Shown here: positions 46,737 to 55,811 of the stretch, piece after piece | Numbering within the stretch: the first letter of the stretch is position 1 | How the letters are laid out: each line of letters opens with the position of its first letter | NCBI RefSeq assembly: GCF_000474235.1 | Contig: NZ_BATA01000001.1 | Coordinates: 1-64,000, forward strand | Source of the DNA: Halarchaeum acidiphilum MH1-52-1 | GTDB lineage: Archaea > Halobacteriota > Halobacteria > Halobacteriales > Halobacteriaceae | Reading direction: 5' to 3' | DNA length: 64,000 nt | Position numbers and translations under genes: made by a program | The notes under the pieces: model-generated | The model's database searches: none | Seen by the model: the letters and a program-made list of their open reading frames with translations, nothing else | What the model was told of the DNA's origin: nothing

Positions 46737-47363
46737 CTAGGCGCGGATATCGATCTCGCCGTTCGGCTCCGTCTCCTCGAAGACCTGACCGTCGAAGAGC
46801 GTGACGACGACGTCGTCGTCCTCCCACGCGCCGTTCGGGAGACCCGCCTTCCGGCAGGTCCGATCGAGGTACTCGAAGACGCTCCAGTCGTTCTCGACGG
46901 GGACGGTCGGGTACATCCAGCCGTACTCGCCGTGGCCGTCGACGATGACGCCGTGCGTTCCGAGTTCGATGTCGGCGACGGGGTCGTCGGTGAGGAGGAG
47001 GTTCGAGACGGTACAGACGGAGACGCGGATGGTGTCGAGTTCGGCAGGCTCGACCTCCGATCCGCAAGAGGAGTCGCTGGCCGCCTTGATGGCGGCCTCG
47101 ACGATCGCGTGGCCCAACTGTTTCGACTCGTTTCCGAGGTCGCGGACGGAGTCGTGCGCGCCCGAGCAACCGCGGAGGCGTCCTCGACCCCGCGTCGATT
47201 TGAGGCGGACGAACGCGCCCGTTCGGTTGTAGAACGCATCGCGCATACTCCCGGGCTGTTCGCGCTGTCCGTTACGAACGAACGCTTCGACCGAGTCACG
47301 CGCGAGTTCGACGGCCCGTGTGCCGTCGTCCTCAGAAAGGTGTATCGACTGGGCCTCCGACAT
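46737..47363 (-). CDS. AMMECR1-domain protein
   Basis: The 208-residue protein matches the AMMECR1/TIGR00296 fold with RGCSGAHDSVRDLGNESKQL (the LRGCxG-type motif) near residue 64, IRVSVCTVSNLLLTDDPV, and GTHGVIVDGHGEYGWMYPTV. Function is not firmly established in archaea. The start was set at MSEAQSIHLSED, since upstream residues look like read-through. Confidence 0.9.
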   Translation of the reverse strand: MSEAQSIHLSEDDGTRAVELARDSVEAFVRNGQREQPGSMRDAFYNRTGAFVRLKSTRGRGRLRGCSGAHDSVRDLGNESKQLGHAIVEAAIKAASDSSCGSEVEPAELDTIRVSVCTVSNLLLTDDPVADIELGTHGVIVDGHGEYGWMYPTVPVENDWSVFEYLDRTCRKAGLPNGAWEDDDVVVTLFDGQVFEETEPNGEIDIRA

Positions 47364-47580
47364 TACGCATACATATAGGGTCCGTTCGGACTTCAATCCT
47401 TCCCTAGCTGTGTGGAACCATGAGATATCACGGAAGACGCCTCATCACGAGAACGACAGGCTCACGGACGCGAACGCGCCTCTCGCGACCATTTCTCGAC
47501 GCCACAAGGTACTTATATGATGTGTGCCGGTCGTTGACATGCCAGATCACCGAACGCCTTAACCGCGTCAGGGTGGTACG

Positions 47581-47923
47581 AGACGACGAGTAGCGGGAGC
47601 CCGGCCCCCGTGCGCGGCGTCGCCGTGCATGAGGAAAGTCCCCCCACCAGTCGGGCAGGCGACCGGGCACACGCCCGGGGCGGGAGACCGTCGGCACTGG
47701 AACAGAGACGACACGTCTCCGTCCGACCGATGCGGTGCGCGAACCCGCGGCGAGAAAGGCCGCGGGGAGTCAACCCACCGAGGGATGAGGACGGAGGAGC
47801 GATGGAACGGCCACCCTCGCCGGTGCAAGTCCGCGCACAGGAAGGTAGCCCGACGGACCGCGCGGACGCTCAGCCGAATGCCGGAAGAACAGAAGGGGGC
47901 TTACTCCCCGCAACTCTTCGACC
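47581..47923 (+). ncRNA. rnpB: RNase P RNA
   Basis: The catalytic RNA that trims tRNA 5' ends is recognised by its universally conserved P4 partners: GAGGAAAGTC at 47631-47640 and ACAGAAGGGGGC at 47889-47900. Helix P1 is formed by about 47584-47599 pairing with 47904-47920, which sets the ends. The layout suits archaeal type A. A TTAA element near 47560 and an ACTTATATGA near 47515 give possible promoters. Open frames crossing the region are chance. Ends are good to about 5-10 nt. Confidence 0.93.
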
Positions 47924-47978
47924 GTTTGCTGAGCGCCAGCTACGCTGGCGCGTGCAAAAGCTCGGACAAAAGCGCTGC

Positions 47979-47996
47979 ACACCCCCTCGGGGGTGT
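47979..47996 (+). terminator. Hairpin and T-run downstream of rnpB
   Basis: ACACCCCC at 47979-47986 pairs with GGGGGTGT at 47989-47996, loop TC, followed by TT. It lies about 60 nt past the RNase P RNA. Preceding DNA also holds a CCAGC-TAC-GCTGG hairpin bracketed by TTTGC and GCAAAAG. The remainder to 48225 is AT-mixed promoter DNA for the CDF gene. Confidence 0.6.
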
Positions 47997-48225
47997 TTGC
48001 GCCTCGCGATTTCGCCGCGAGCGAACCGCGACCCTTCCGGGTCCTACGGACCGCTCGGGTCGCGGTTGCTAGCCCCGCGGTTCGTCCGGCCGGCAGTCCC
48101 GGTGGTCCGTCTCCGCTCCCGCCGGATTATTAACTCAGACCTTCGAAGTAGCAATATATACCACTCTACGGCGGGTATCTGGCAGGGGAGTTAATAAGAC
48201 AGGGGCGATTAGCTCTCGATACCGG

Positions 48226-49193
48226 ATGAGCGAGCACGGGCACGGCCATGACCACGACGGCGAGGGGCACGACCACGATCACGGGGATCACGGCCACTCG
48301 CACGACCACACGGGCGGGAGCCAGCGCGCGCTCCTGATCGCGCTCCTCATCAACACGGCGTTCTTCGTCGTCGAACTCGCCGGCGCGCTCTACGCGAACT
48401 CCCTCACGCTGCTCGCGGACGCCGCGCACATGCTCACCGACAGCGGGAGCCTCGCGCTCGCGCTCCTCGCCGCCTACGTCGCCCGGCGCGCCGCCGACCG
48501 CCTGCGGACGTACGGCTACCAGCGCGTCGAAATACTCGGCGCCCTCGTCAACGGCGTCGTCCTCCTCGCCATCGTCGTCTACGTCGCCTACGAGGCCGTC
48601 CTCCGCCTCGGTAATCCCGAGCCGATCAAGCCGCTCCCGACCGTCGCCGTCGGCCTCGTCGGCCTCCTCGCCAATCTCGCCGGCGCGTACGTCCTCCACG
48701 GCGGCACCGAGAACCTCAACGTCCGCGGGGCCTACCTCCACCTCCTCGCCGACGCCGCCGGCAGCCTCGCCGCCGTCGTCCTCGGCGTCGCCCTCTACGT
48801 CACCGACCTCTACGCCCTCGACGCCGTCTTCTCCCTCCTCATCGCCGCGCTCGTCCTCTACTCCGCGAAAGACCTCCTCCGCGACAGCGTCAACGTCCTC
48901 TTGCAGGGCGCGCCCAGCGACGTCCCCGTCGACGAAGTGGCCGACGCCCTCGCCGGCATCGACGCGTCCGCGACGTCCACGACGTCCACGTCTGGGTGCT
49001 CACCTCCGGGCAGTACGCCTGCAGCGCCCACCTCGTCGTCGAATCCGACACCGACCGCGACGCCGTCCTCGAACGCGCCCGGCACGTCCTCGGCGAGGGA
49101 TACGGCATCGACCACGCCACCATCCAAGTCGAGGCCGAGATCGGCGAATGCACCAGCACCGAACTCGACTGCTACCCCGCCGGCGACGACTGA
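48226..49193 (+). CDS. Cation diffusion facilitator (Zn/Co/Cd efflux), apparent frameshift near 48964
   Basis: The His-rich N-terminus (HGHGHDHDGEGHDHDHGDHG) precedes six membrane segments with metal-site motifs LLADAAHMLTDS and LLADAAGSLAAV. After ALAGID the frame shifts; the next frame restores GVRDVHDVHVWVLTSGQYAC and a normal CDF C-terminal domain ending at 49193. One G added to GACGCGTC (to GACGGCGTC) fixes it. The family exports Zn2+ or related ions. Intact, it would be about 320 residues. The lesion type matches those in polC and cstA and may be a sequencing error. Confidence 0.92.
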
Positions 49194-49243
49194 CGCGCGC
49201 TCGGTCATCCGCCGCACGCGAAGCGACGCACCGCGCGCCGTCG

Positions 49244-50353
49244 CTATCGCTCCGGGCCTCCCGCCTCGAACCAGAACGTCCCGTCCTCCTGTATCACCTC
49301 GCCGTCCACCTCGATGCGCGAGTCCTCGCTCATATCGGTGATGAGGTCGACGTGCACGGCGGACTCGTTCGCCTCGTCCTCGCGGCCCGCGGGGAAGTTC
49401 GACTCGTACGCGCGCCCGAGCGCGAGATGCACCGTATCGCCCATCTTCTCGTCGAAGAGGATGTTGTCCGTCACGCGGTCGATCCCGCGGTTCATCCCGA
49501 TGCCGAGTTCGCCGAGGCGGCGCGCGCCGTCGTCCGTCTCCAGCACCTCCGTGATGGCCTCCTCGCCCTGCGCGGCCGCGTGCTCGACGACGCGGCCGCC
49601 CTCGAATCGCAGGTGCGCGTCCGTCACCTGACGGCCGTTGATCGTCATCGGGACGTCGAAGACCACCTCGCCCTCCGCGGCGGACGGCGCGGTGAACACC
49701 TCACCGGACGGGAGGTTGTGCGAGTCGTAGTCGACGCTCGCCGCGGAGTTCACCGCGACGCGCCCCTCGACCGACATCGTCAGGTCCGTCCCGTCCCCCG
49801 AGACGATGCGCACCTCTCTCGCGTCGTCCAGTGCGTCCTTCACCCGCGACTGTTTCTCCGCCTGCGCCTCCCAGTCGCGATTGATCGCGTCGTAGACGAA
49901 TTTCTGGTACGCCTCGTAGCTCATCCCCGCCTGCTGGGCGAGCGCTCGCGTCGGGTGCTCCGTCAACACCCACTTCGTGTCGAGACGCGCTTTCCGAACG
50001 TCCTGTCGCGCCCGATCGTACGCCTGCCGGCGCTCCCCGGGGACGTCCGCCGTCGCCGCCGTGTTCCGCCCGCCGCCGAGCGTCAACACCGCGTCCGCGT
50101 TCGCGAGGAGCGCGCGCTCGTACTCGGGGTCCTCCTCGAAGTCGCCGTCGTGCGCGCGCAGATACGCGCGCGTGACCTCGCCCGACGCGTACGTCGTCAC
50201 GACGTTCGCCCCGCGCTCCCCCGACACCTCCGCGACCGCCACCGCGAGGTCGTGTGCGTCCGGCCCGACGCGAACGACGACGTCGTCGCCCGCCTCGATC
50301 CGCGCGCTCCAATCGATCAGGGTCCGTGCGTGCTCGCGAACGCGTTCGTCCAT
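49244..50353 (-). CDS. M29-type metallo-aminopeptidase
   Basis: The 369-residue protein fits the M29 (AmpS/PepS) family: NLPSGEVFTAPSAAEGEVVF, then LGELGIGMNRGIDRVTDNIL, DEKMGDTVHLALGRAYESN, and late SAVHVDLITDM. The metal-ligand Glu/His set appears within these segments (family knowledge). It removes N-terminal amino acids. The start at 50353 was chosen because the upstream in-frame sequence has a low-complexity, Arg-rich character. Confidence 0.9.
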   Translation of the reverse strand: MDERVREHARTLIDWSARIEAGDDVVVRVGPDAHDLAVAVAEVSGERGANVVTTYASGEVTRAYLRAHDGDFEEDPEYERALLANADAVLTLGGGRNTAATADVPGERRQAYDRARQDVRKARLDTKWVLTEHPTRALAQQAGMSYEAYQKFVYDAINRDWEAQAEKQSRVKDALDDAREVRIVSGDGTDLTMSVEGRVAVNSAASVDYDSHNLPSGEVFTAPSAAEGEVVFDVPMTINGRQVTDAHLRFEGGRVVEHAAAQGEEAITEVLETDDGARRLGELGIGMNRGIDRVTDNILFDEKMGDTVHLALGRAYESNFPAGREDEANESAVHVDLITDMSEDSRIEVDGEVIQEDGTFWFEAGGPER

Positions 50354-50561
50354 GTCCACGCCCTCGCGCGGACGGGAGAAAAAGCCGACCGCTCCGCGAA
50401 CCGCGCCCGGACGCGGACGCGACCACTCCGCGACCGACGCCACCGACACCTGCGCTTCGATGAGATCCGCGATCGCGTCGGACGCGAACGCGTCCGACTG
50501 GCCCGCGGATCGCGCGGCGATTCGTGCACGCCGCCCACCCCCTCACCGAGGCGGATTCGGC

Positions 50562-50987
50562 TCAGACCTGCGCTTCGATGAGATCCGCGATATCGCCCAT
50601 CTCCTCGCCGAGGAGGACGAGGACGTCGTCGAGCGAGACGACGCTCACCGGGTCGCCGTCATCGTCGACGACGAGGACACGTCGGATCTCCTCGAGTTTC
50701 ATCTGCTGGAGGATCCGGAGGACGTCCATGTCCCGATCGACCGTCACGAGATCGGGCGTCATGAGTTCGTTCGCGGTCGTCGACGACGGGTCCGCCTCGT
50801 TCCGCAACGAGAGAGCGACCTGTCGGTCGGTGAGCGCGCCGGCGGGTTCCCCCTCGTGCGTGACGACGAGGAAGCCGACGTCCTCCGAGTACATCGTCTC
50901 CGCGACCTGATCGAGCGGGGCGTTCCCGGGAATACTCACGACGTCTCGCGATACGTCCTCGACGGGAAGCGACTGGCCCTGTGCCAT
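50562..50987 (-). CDS. CBS-domain pair protein
   Basis: The 141-residue protein is a single Bateman module. CBS1 is at about 5-62 and CBS2 at about 70-138, with ANELMTPDLVTVDRDMDVLR and RRVLVVDDDGDPVSVVSLDD. It binds adenine nucleotides by family knowledge; the partner is unknown. The last 26 bp are repeated upstream of the M29 gene at 50448-50473. Confidence 0.9.
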   Translation of the reverse strand: MAQGQSLPVEDVSRDVVSIPGNAPLDQVAETMYSEDVGFLVVTHEGEPAGALTDRQVALSLRNEADPSSTTANELMTPDLVTVDRDMDVLRILQQMKLEEIRRVLVVDDDGDPVSVVSLDDVLVLLGEEMGDIADLIEAQV

Positions 50988-51262
50988 ATCGAGAACGGGA
51001 CGCGGCGACCACCTAAACTTCGTGGCCCATCTTTTCCCGGGTCGGATGCGCCTCCGGCTCACCGTCCTCGCAAAACACGGTCCGCGCGAGCGGAGCGAGC
51101 GTGGGATCAGCGAGAACGGAGTTCTCGCAGAGGTGAAAAAGGCCGGTCGCCGAAAGCGACCGGTGAAACGCGGCGCAGAGCACCGCATACGCTTGACCGC
51201 CGACGGTGGACAGAAGCTGGCGATCGTTCATCCGGCCGACGTGGAGGAATCACCGAACGTGC

Positions 51263-51367
51263 TCAATCGCTCCAAAATAGCTTGTAGATGACGTATGCGA
51301 CTATCAGAACGCCGATGAGGAGTATCAGCGTCAACTGAGCCTGACCACCGAACGCGAGTGGTAGCAT
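51263..51367 (-). CDS. Small single-span membrane protein (34 aa)
   Basis: A 35-codon frame encodes MLPLAFGGQAQLTLILLIGV, continuing LIVAYVIYKLFWSD before the stop. It predicts one strongly hydrophobic helix (about residues 11-32) with a short charged C-terminal end. A TATAG element about 28 bp before the ATG suits a leaderless haloarchaeal transcript. The clean frame, helix and promoter make it a plausible small protein, though 34-aa frames also arise by chance. Function is unknown. Confidence 0.55.
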   Translation of the reverse strand: MLPLAFGGQAQLTLILLIGVLIVAYVIYKLFWSD

Positions 51368-51429
51368 ACTGTTACAGATGGTATAGGTATCTATATGCTT
51401 TGTCGCGTTCGGCTAGCTCGTCCCCTGTT

Positions 51430-51820
51430 CCACATCGAGAGGTGCCAAAGTGCCAAAATCAATACCACGGTAGCGTCCGCGCACCGAGCGGTTGACGAGA
51501 CGGCAGAGCCGTCTCGTTCGCCAATCGGAAATCTCCGATTTCCGATGACGGCTCGGTAGAGCCCGGAAGTGGCGTGGGAGCGACGCCCCCACTGACCCAC
51601 ACCCGGCCTGCCGGCCTCGTGTGGAGTCGCGCGGTTCACTCGCGCGCTATCGCGAGGGCAAGCGGCGACTACCGCGGCCGAAGGCCGCGACGGGGGGTGG
51701 TTCGAAAGGCGCGGTGCGCCTTTCGTCATCACGAGAGAGCAAAGCTCTCTCGAACGACGCGCAGGCTTTGGTGAAGCTTTTGCCAGCGAGCGGCCTTCGG
51801 CCGCTCGCGCGGCAAACGGT
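51430..51820. other. Hairpin-rich non-coding block downstream of valS
   Basis: No gene is apparent across 390 bp. At least five inverted repeats occur: GACGGC-AGA-GCCGTC (about 51503), ATCGGAAAT-ATTTCCGAT (about 51523), GAAAGGCGC-GCGCCTTTC (about 51706), GAGAGAG-CTCTCTC (about 51733), and GAGCGGCC-GGCCGCTC near 51790 bracketed by TTTTGCC and CGGCAAA. Conserved-looking linkers separate hairpins with unrelated arms. It may be a mosaic of a repetitive intergenic family, perhaps with terminator activity for valS (leftward), whose stop lies at its right edge. Confidence 0.6.
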
Positions 51821-54469
51821 TCAGGGGTAGACGAGGACCGTCCCGAATTCGGTCTCGACGACGGCGACCTCCTCGCCGCCCTCGGCGCGGTATTCCTCTT
51901 CGACGGTGACCCAGTCGGCGTCGAGTTCGTACTCCTCGCCGTCGGCTTCGAGGGTGATCGTGTCTCCGGAGTTCTTCTGGGCCTGAATGACCGCGGGATC
52001 GGCTTCGTTCAGGGCTTGGAGGACGATGCCGGCGTCGCCGCGGAACTCGGGACCGATCTCCGAGTCGTCGCCGTCGACGTCGACGGGGACGAGTTCGACG
52101 TTCGGTCGTCCCTCGCGGACGCGAGCGGGCGCGTTGATGGTCTCGGAGAGGTCGTAGGTGTCGACGTTCTCGACCTCGCTCCCGGGGTCGAAGTAGAGTT
52201 CGACATCGTCGAGGTCGGCGTTGAGCGGATAGCCGTTCGCGGACTTCCACGCCCGGATCTCGCGGGTGGCCTCGGCGATGACCTCGCCGCGGGCCTCCAC
52301 GTCCTCGTCGTAGGCGTCGAGGGCGGGCCAGTCGGCGGTGTGAACACTCCCCTCGGTGCCGGGGAGGTACTGCCAGATCTCGTCGGCGAGGTGGGGGCTG
52401 AACGGCGCGAGCATCCGGGTGACGGCGGAGACGACGTCGTAGAGCGTCTTGCGCGCGGCGTCCCGCTCGCCGGGTCGGCCGTTGTACAGCCGCCCCTTCG
52501 CGAGTTCGACGTAGTCGTCCGCGAGGTCGTTCCACGCGAACTCCCGCAGCTCGCGGAGCGCGGCGTCGAAGCGGTAGGCCTCCATCTCGGCCTCGACGTC
52601 GCTCGCGACGCGCGTCGCCTTCGAGCGGATCCAGTCGTCGGCGTCGCGATAGGCCGGGTCCGCGATGTCCGGGGTGTCCTCGTCGAAGTGGCCGGCGGCG
52701 AACTTGACGATGTTCCAGAGTTTCGTGAGGAACCGGGAGGCGGATTTGACCTCCTTCCACTGGAACTGGACGTCGCTGCCGGGTTGGCCGCCGAGCGCGA
52801 GCGCCTGTCGGGCGGCGTCCGCGCTGTACTCCTCGACGGCCTCCTCGGGGCTGACCGTGTTGCCTCGGCTCTTGCTCATCTTGTTGCCGTCGGGACCGAA
52901 CACCATGCCGTTGATGAGGATGTTCTCCCACGGCTTCTCGCCGGTGAGTTCGCCGGTGCGCAGGAGGGTGTAGAACGCCCACGTCCGGATGATGTCGTGG
53001 CCCTGCGGGCGGAGGCTGACGGGTTCGAACTCATCGAGATCGATGTCGAGCGGCCACCCGGAGAGGTGCATCGGGGTGATGGAGGAGTCCATCCACGTGT
53101 CCATGACGTCGGTCTCGCCGGTCCAGTCGTCGCTCCCGCACTCGGGGCACGCGCCGACCGCGGGGGGTTCCTCGGTGGGGTCGACGGGCGTCTCGTCGGC
53201 GGTGGCGATGTGCCGATGCCCACAGTCAGCGCACTCCCACGCGGGGATCGGCGTCGCGAAGACGCGCTGGCGACTGATGACCCAGTCCCAGTCCATTCCC
53301 TCGGTCCACTCGACGAGGCGCTGGTGCATGTGCTCGGGAATCCACTCGACCTCCTCGGCGCGTTCGAGGATGGCCTCCTTGTCCACCTCGACGAACCACT
53401 GTTCCTTCGAGAGGATCTCGATCGGGGTGTCGCAGCGCCAGCACGCGCCGACGGACTGCTCGGTGGGTTCGGTGTCGTTCAGGTAGCCCTCCGCGTCGAG
53501 GTCGTCGGCGACGGCCTCCTTCGCTTCGTCGATGGTGAGACCGGCGTAGTCGCCCGCCTCCCCGTTCAGATGGCCGTCCTCGGTGAAGACGGCGCGCAGG
53601 TCGAGGTCGTGCTCGGCCCACCACGTCACGTCCTGTTTGTCCCCGAACGTACAGATCATGACGGCGCCGCTCCCGAACTCCTGATCGACGTCCTCGTCCT
53701 CGACCACCTCGACCTCGTGGCCGAAGAGCGGCACCTCGAAGGTGTCGTCCTCGCGCCCGTCGTAACGCTCGTCGTCCGGGTGGACGGCCATCGCGACACA
53801 GGCCGCGAGCAGTTCGGGACGGGTCGTCGCGATCTCGATGTCGTCGTTGTCCACGCCGGGGAAGGTGACGTAGTGGAGCGTGCCCTCGCGATCGATGGGT
53901 TCGACCTCGGCGTCCGCGATGGCGGTGCCACAGCGCGGACACCAGTTAACGGGGTGCTCGTCGCGGTAGACGAGGTCGTCGTCCGCCATCTCGACGAAGG
54001 ACTGCTGCGTTTTGCCCCAGTATTCGGGGTCCATCGTGCGGAACTCGGCGTTCCAGTCCTGACTGAAGCCGAGTTCGCGCATCGTCTCCTTCATCGAGTC
54101 GATCTGGTGGCGGGTGTGCTCGACGCACATCTCGCGGAACTCGTCGCGCGGGACGTCCGTCCGCTGGATGCCCTCGTTCTCCTCGACCTTCACTTCGGTC
54201 GGGAGACCGTGGCAGTCCCATCCCTGCGGGAAGAGGACGTCGTCGCCCTGCAGGCGGTGGAAGCGCGCGGCGAAGTCCATGTACGACCAGTTGAGCGCGT
54301 GCCCGATGTGGAGTTCGCCCGTCGGGTACGGCGGCGGCGTGTCCACGACGTACGCCGTGTCGGGGTCGTTCGCGTCGCCGTCGAACCGATACGTTTCCTC
54401 GTCCAGCCAGCGCTGCTGGAGGCGGGACTCTACCTCCGCGGGATCGTAGTCGTCTGGGAACTGGGTCAT
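51821..54469 (-). CDS. valS: Valyl-tRNA synthetase
   Basis: The 882-residue class I enzyme has the HIGH motif in [16 protein letters not shown] near residue 51 and the KMSKS motif in [15 protein letters not shown] near residue 540. A large editing domain lies between, plus zinc-like [10 protein letters not shown] and [11 protein letters not shown]. The C-terminal anticodon-binding part ends in FGTVLVYP. The length fits archaeal ValRS. It is transcribed alone. Confidence 0.97.
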   Translation of the reverse strand: MTQFPDDYDPAEVESRLQQRWLDEETYRFDGDANDPDTAYVVDTPPPYPTGELHIGHALNWSYMDFAARFHRLQGDDVLFPQGWDCHGLPTEVKVEENEGIQRTDVPRDEFREMCVEHTRHQIDSMKETMRELGFSQDWNAEFRTMDPEYWGKTQQSFVEMADDDLVYRDEHPVNWCPRCGTAIADAEVEPIDREGTLHYVTFPGVDNDDIEIATTRPELLAACVAMAVHPDDERYDGREDDTFEVPLFGHEVEVVEDEDVDQEFGSGAVMICTFGDKQDVTWWAEHDLDLRAVFTEDGHLNGEAGDYAGLTIDEAKEAVADDLDAEGYLNDTEPTEQSVGACWRCDTPIEILSKEQWFVEVDKEAILERAEEVEWIPEHMHQRLVEWTEGMDWDWVISRQRVFATPIPAWECADCGHRHIATADETPVDPTEEPPAVGACPECGSDDWTGETDVMDTWMDSSITPMHLSGWPLDIDLDEFEPVSLRPQGHDIIRTWAFYTLLRTGELTGEKPWENILINGMVFGPDGNKMSKSRGNTVSPEEAVEEYSADAARQALALGGQPGSDVQFQWKEVKSASRFLTKLWNIVKFAAGHFDEDTPDIADPAYRDADDWIRSKATRVASDVEAEMEAYRFDAALRELREFAWNDLADDYVELAKGRLYNGRPGERDAARKTLYDVVSAVTRMLAPFSPHLADEIWQYLPGTEGSVHTADWPALDAYDEDVEARGEVIAEATREIRAWKSANGYPLNADLDDVELYFDPGSEVENVDTYDLSETINAPARVREGRPNVELVPVDVDGDDSEIGPEFRGDAGIVLQALNEADPAVIQAQKNSGDTITLEADGEEYELDADWVTVEEEYRAEGGEEVAVVETEFGTVLVYP

Positions 54470-54630
54470 GGCTCTGGAGTCGTCGCTGTCGATTCGCCCT
54501 GACGCGCGCCAGAAACGGGTCGGCACCTACCGACGTACTACGGCGACAGCGACGCGCATACCGATGCGGACGACTGCGCTTCGTAAAAAGGTTCCCGTCG
54601 CCGCCGCACCGTACCGACGGCCTTTTGTGT

Positions 54631-54646
54631 TTTAGGCTGGCCTAAA
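54631..54646. promoter_or_regulatory. DtxR-type iron box upstream of the iron-siderophore binding protein
   Basis: TTTAGGC-TG-GCCTAAA is a 7-bp inverted repeat with a 2-bp centre that resembles the DtxR/IdeR consensus core TTAGG-n-CCTAA. It touches the ATG at 54646, the position expected for repression of a leaderless transcript. A second box with the same spacing precedes the permease gene. Confidence 0.75.
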
Positions 54647-55767
54647 TGCATGTGGACCGAAGAACGTTCCTCGGCGTCGGCGGGACGGCGCTCGGCGCGA
54701 CGCTCGCGGGCTGTACCGGGACCGGGGACACCGACAGGGACGCGACGTCGGCGACGACCGATTCGTCCGGTGGATCGTACACCGTCTCGATGGCACCGAT
54801 GGGCGACGTGACCTTCGATTCCGTCCCCGAGACGTGGGTCGCGAACAACGGGAGCTACGCCGACATGGGTCTCGCGCTCGGTCTGGACGAGCCGAGAGCG
54901 CTCTGGCTCGCCAATCGATGGCACACGAACTACTACGACGACATCGACGGCGTCTCGGCCGACAAGAGCGACACGATTTCGCTCTATCAGGACGGCGTCT
55001 CGAAGGAGCGCTTCTACTCGCTCGGCGCCGACGTCCACGTCATGGACCCGAACTTCCTCGCCAATCGCTTCAAGGGGTGGAGCCGGTCCGACGTCGACGA
55101 CATCGCAGAGAGCGTCGCGCCGTTCTTCGGGAACTCCATCTTCTCGCACACCTACGCGTGGCACGACAGCTATCGGTATTACACCCTCTACGAGGCCTTC
55201 GAGACGGTCGCGGGTCTCTTCCAGCGCGAGGAGCGATACGAGGCGTTCGCGACCCTCCACGAGGAGTTCCAGTCGAAGCTCGAGTCGGTCGCGCCGACGA
55301 AGCACGCGGAGCGCCCGCGGGTGGCCATCGTCTGGGCGGACGGGAATCAGCCGACCTCGTTCTCCCCGTATCTCGTGGGCGAGGGGACGAGCGTCAAGCA
55401 GTGGCGCGACCTGAACGTCCGGGACGCGTTCGCGGAGACGGACGTGCGGGACTTCCACGCCTCGCGCGGGCACGTCGACTACGAGACGCTGCTCAAGATC
55501 GACCCCGACTACCTGCTCTGTCGCGGCCACGAGTCCCAGAGCGCCGAGGAGTTCGAGAACACCGTCGTCTCGTTCATGGAGGACCACCCGACGGCGAGCG
55601 AACTCACCGCCGTCCGGAACGGGAACGTCTACCGGGGCGGCCCCCTCTATCAGGGTCCCATCAGCAACCTCGTGCTCACCGAGCGCGGTGCACGGCAGCT
55701 CTACGACCGCGACGAGGCGCTGTTCGATCGGGAACGCGTCGCGGACATCGTCGCCGGATCACTCTGA
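54646..55767 (+). CDS. Iron-chelate ABC transporter substrate-binding lipoprotein
   Basis: The 373-residue protein starts MHVDRRTFLGVGGTALGATL, a twin-arginine signal followed by the lipobox LAGC at residues 19-22, so it is Tat-exported and membrane-anchored. The body fits FepB/BtuF-type binding proteins: VDYETLLKIDPDYLLCRGHE, then TAVRNGNVYRGGPLYQGPIS. The adjoining permease and ATPase, and the two iron boxes, indicate ferric-siderophore or haem-type iron uptake. The exact ligand is unknown. The GTG two codons downstream is an alternative start. Confidence 0.9.
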   Translation: MHVDRRTFLGVGGTALGATLAGCTGTGDTDRDATSATTDSSGGSYTVSMAPMGDVTFDSVPETWVANNGSYADMGLALGLDEPRALWLANRWHTNYYDDIDGVSADKSDTISLYQDGVSKERFYSLGADVHVMDPNFLANRFKGWSRSDVDDIAESVAPFFGNSIFSHTYAWHDSYRYYTLYEAFETVAGLFQREERYEAFATLHEEFQSKLESVAPTKHAERPRVAIVWADGNQPTSFSPYLVGEGTSVKQWRDLNVRDAFAETDVRDFHASRGHVDYETLLKIDPDYLLCRGHESQSAEEFENTVVSFMEDHPTASELTAVRNGNVYRGGPLYQGPISNLVLTERGARQLYDRDEALFDRERVADIVAGSL

Positions 55768-55782
55768 TCCCATCGCAATAGA

Positions 55783-55798
55783 TTTAGGGTTCCCTAAA
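55783..55798. promoter_or_regulatory. Second DtxR-type iron box, upstream of the permease gene
   Basis: TTTAGGG-TT-CCCTAAA is a 7-bp inverted repeat with a 2-bp centre, the same spacing and outer bases as the box at 54631. It lies 14 bp before the permease ATG, so the permease and ATPase may have their own iron-regulated promoter in addition to read-through from the binding-protein gene. Confidence 0.75.
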
Positions 55799-55811
55799 CA
55801 AAACGGAGGTA

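Noticed and set aside
47600-48200. Plus-strand open frames of 147-194 codons
   Set aside because: They coincide with the RNase P RNA and its downstream hairpins, where no protein family is expected.
51013-51291. Overlapping open frames in the gap right of the CBS gene
   Set aside because: The stretch contains small hairpins (for example CCGGTCGC-GCGACCGG) and both frames lack any recognisable domain. Only the 34-codon frame further right has promoter support.
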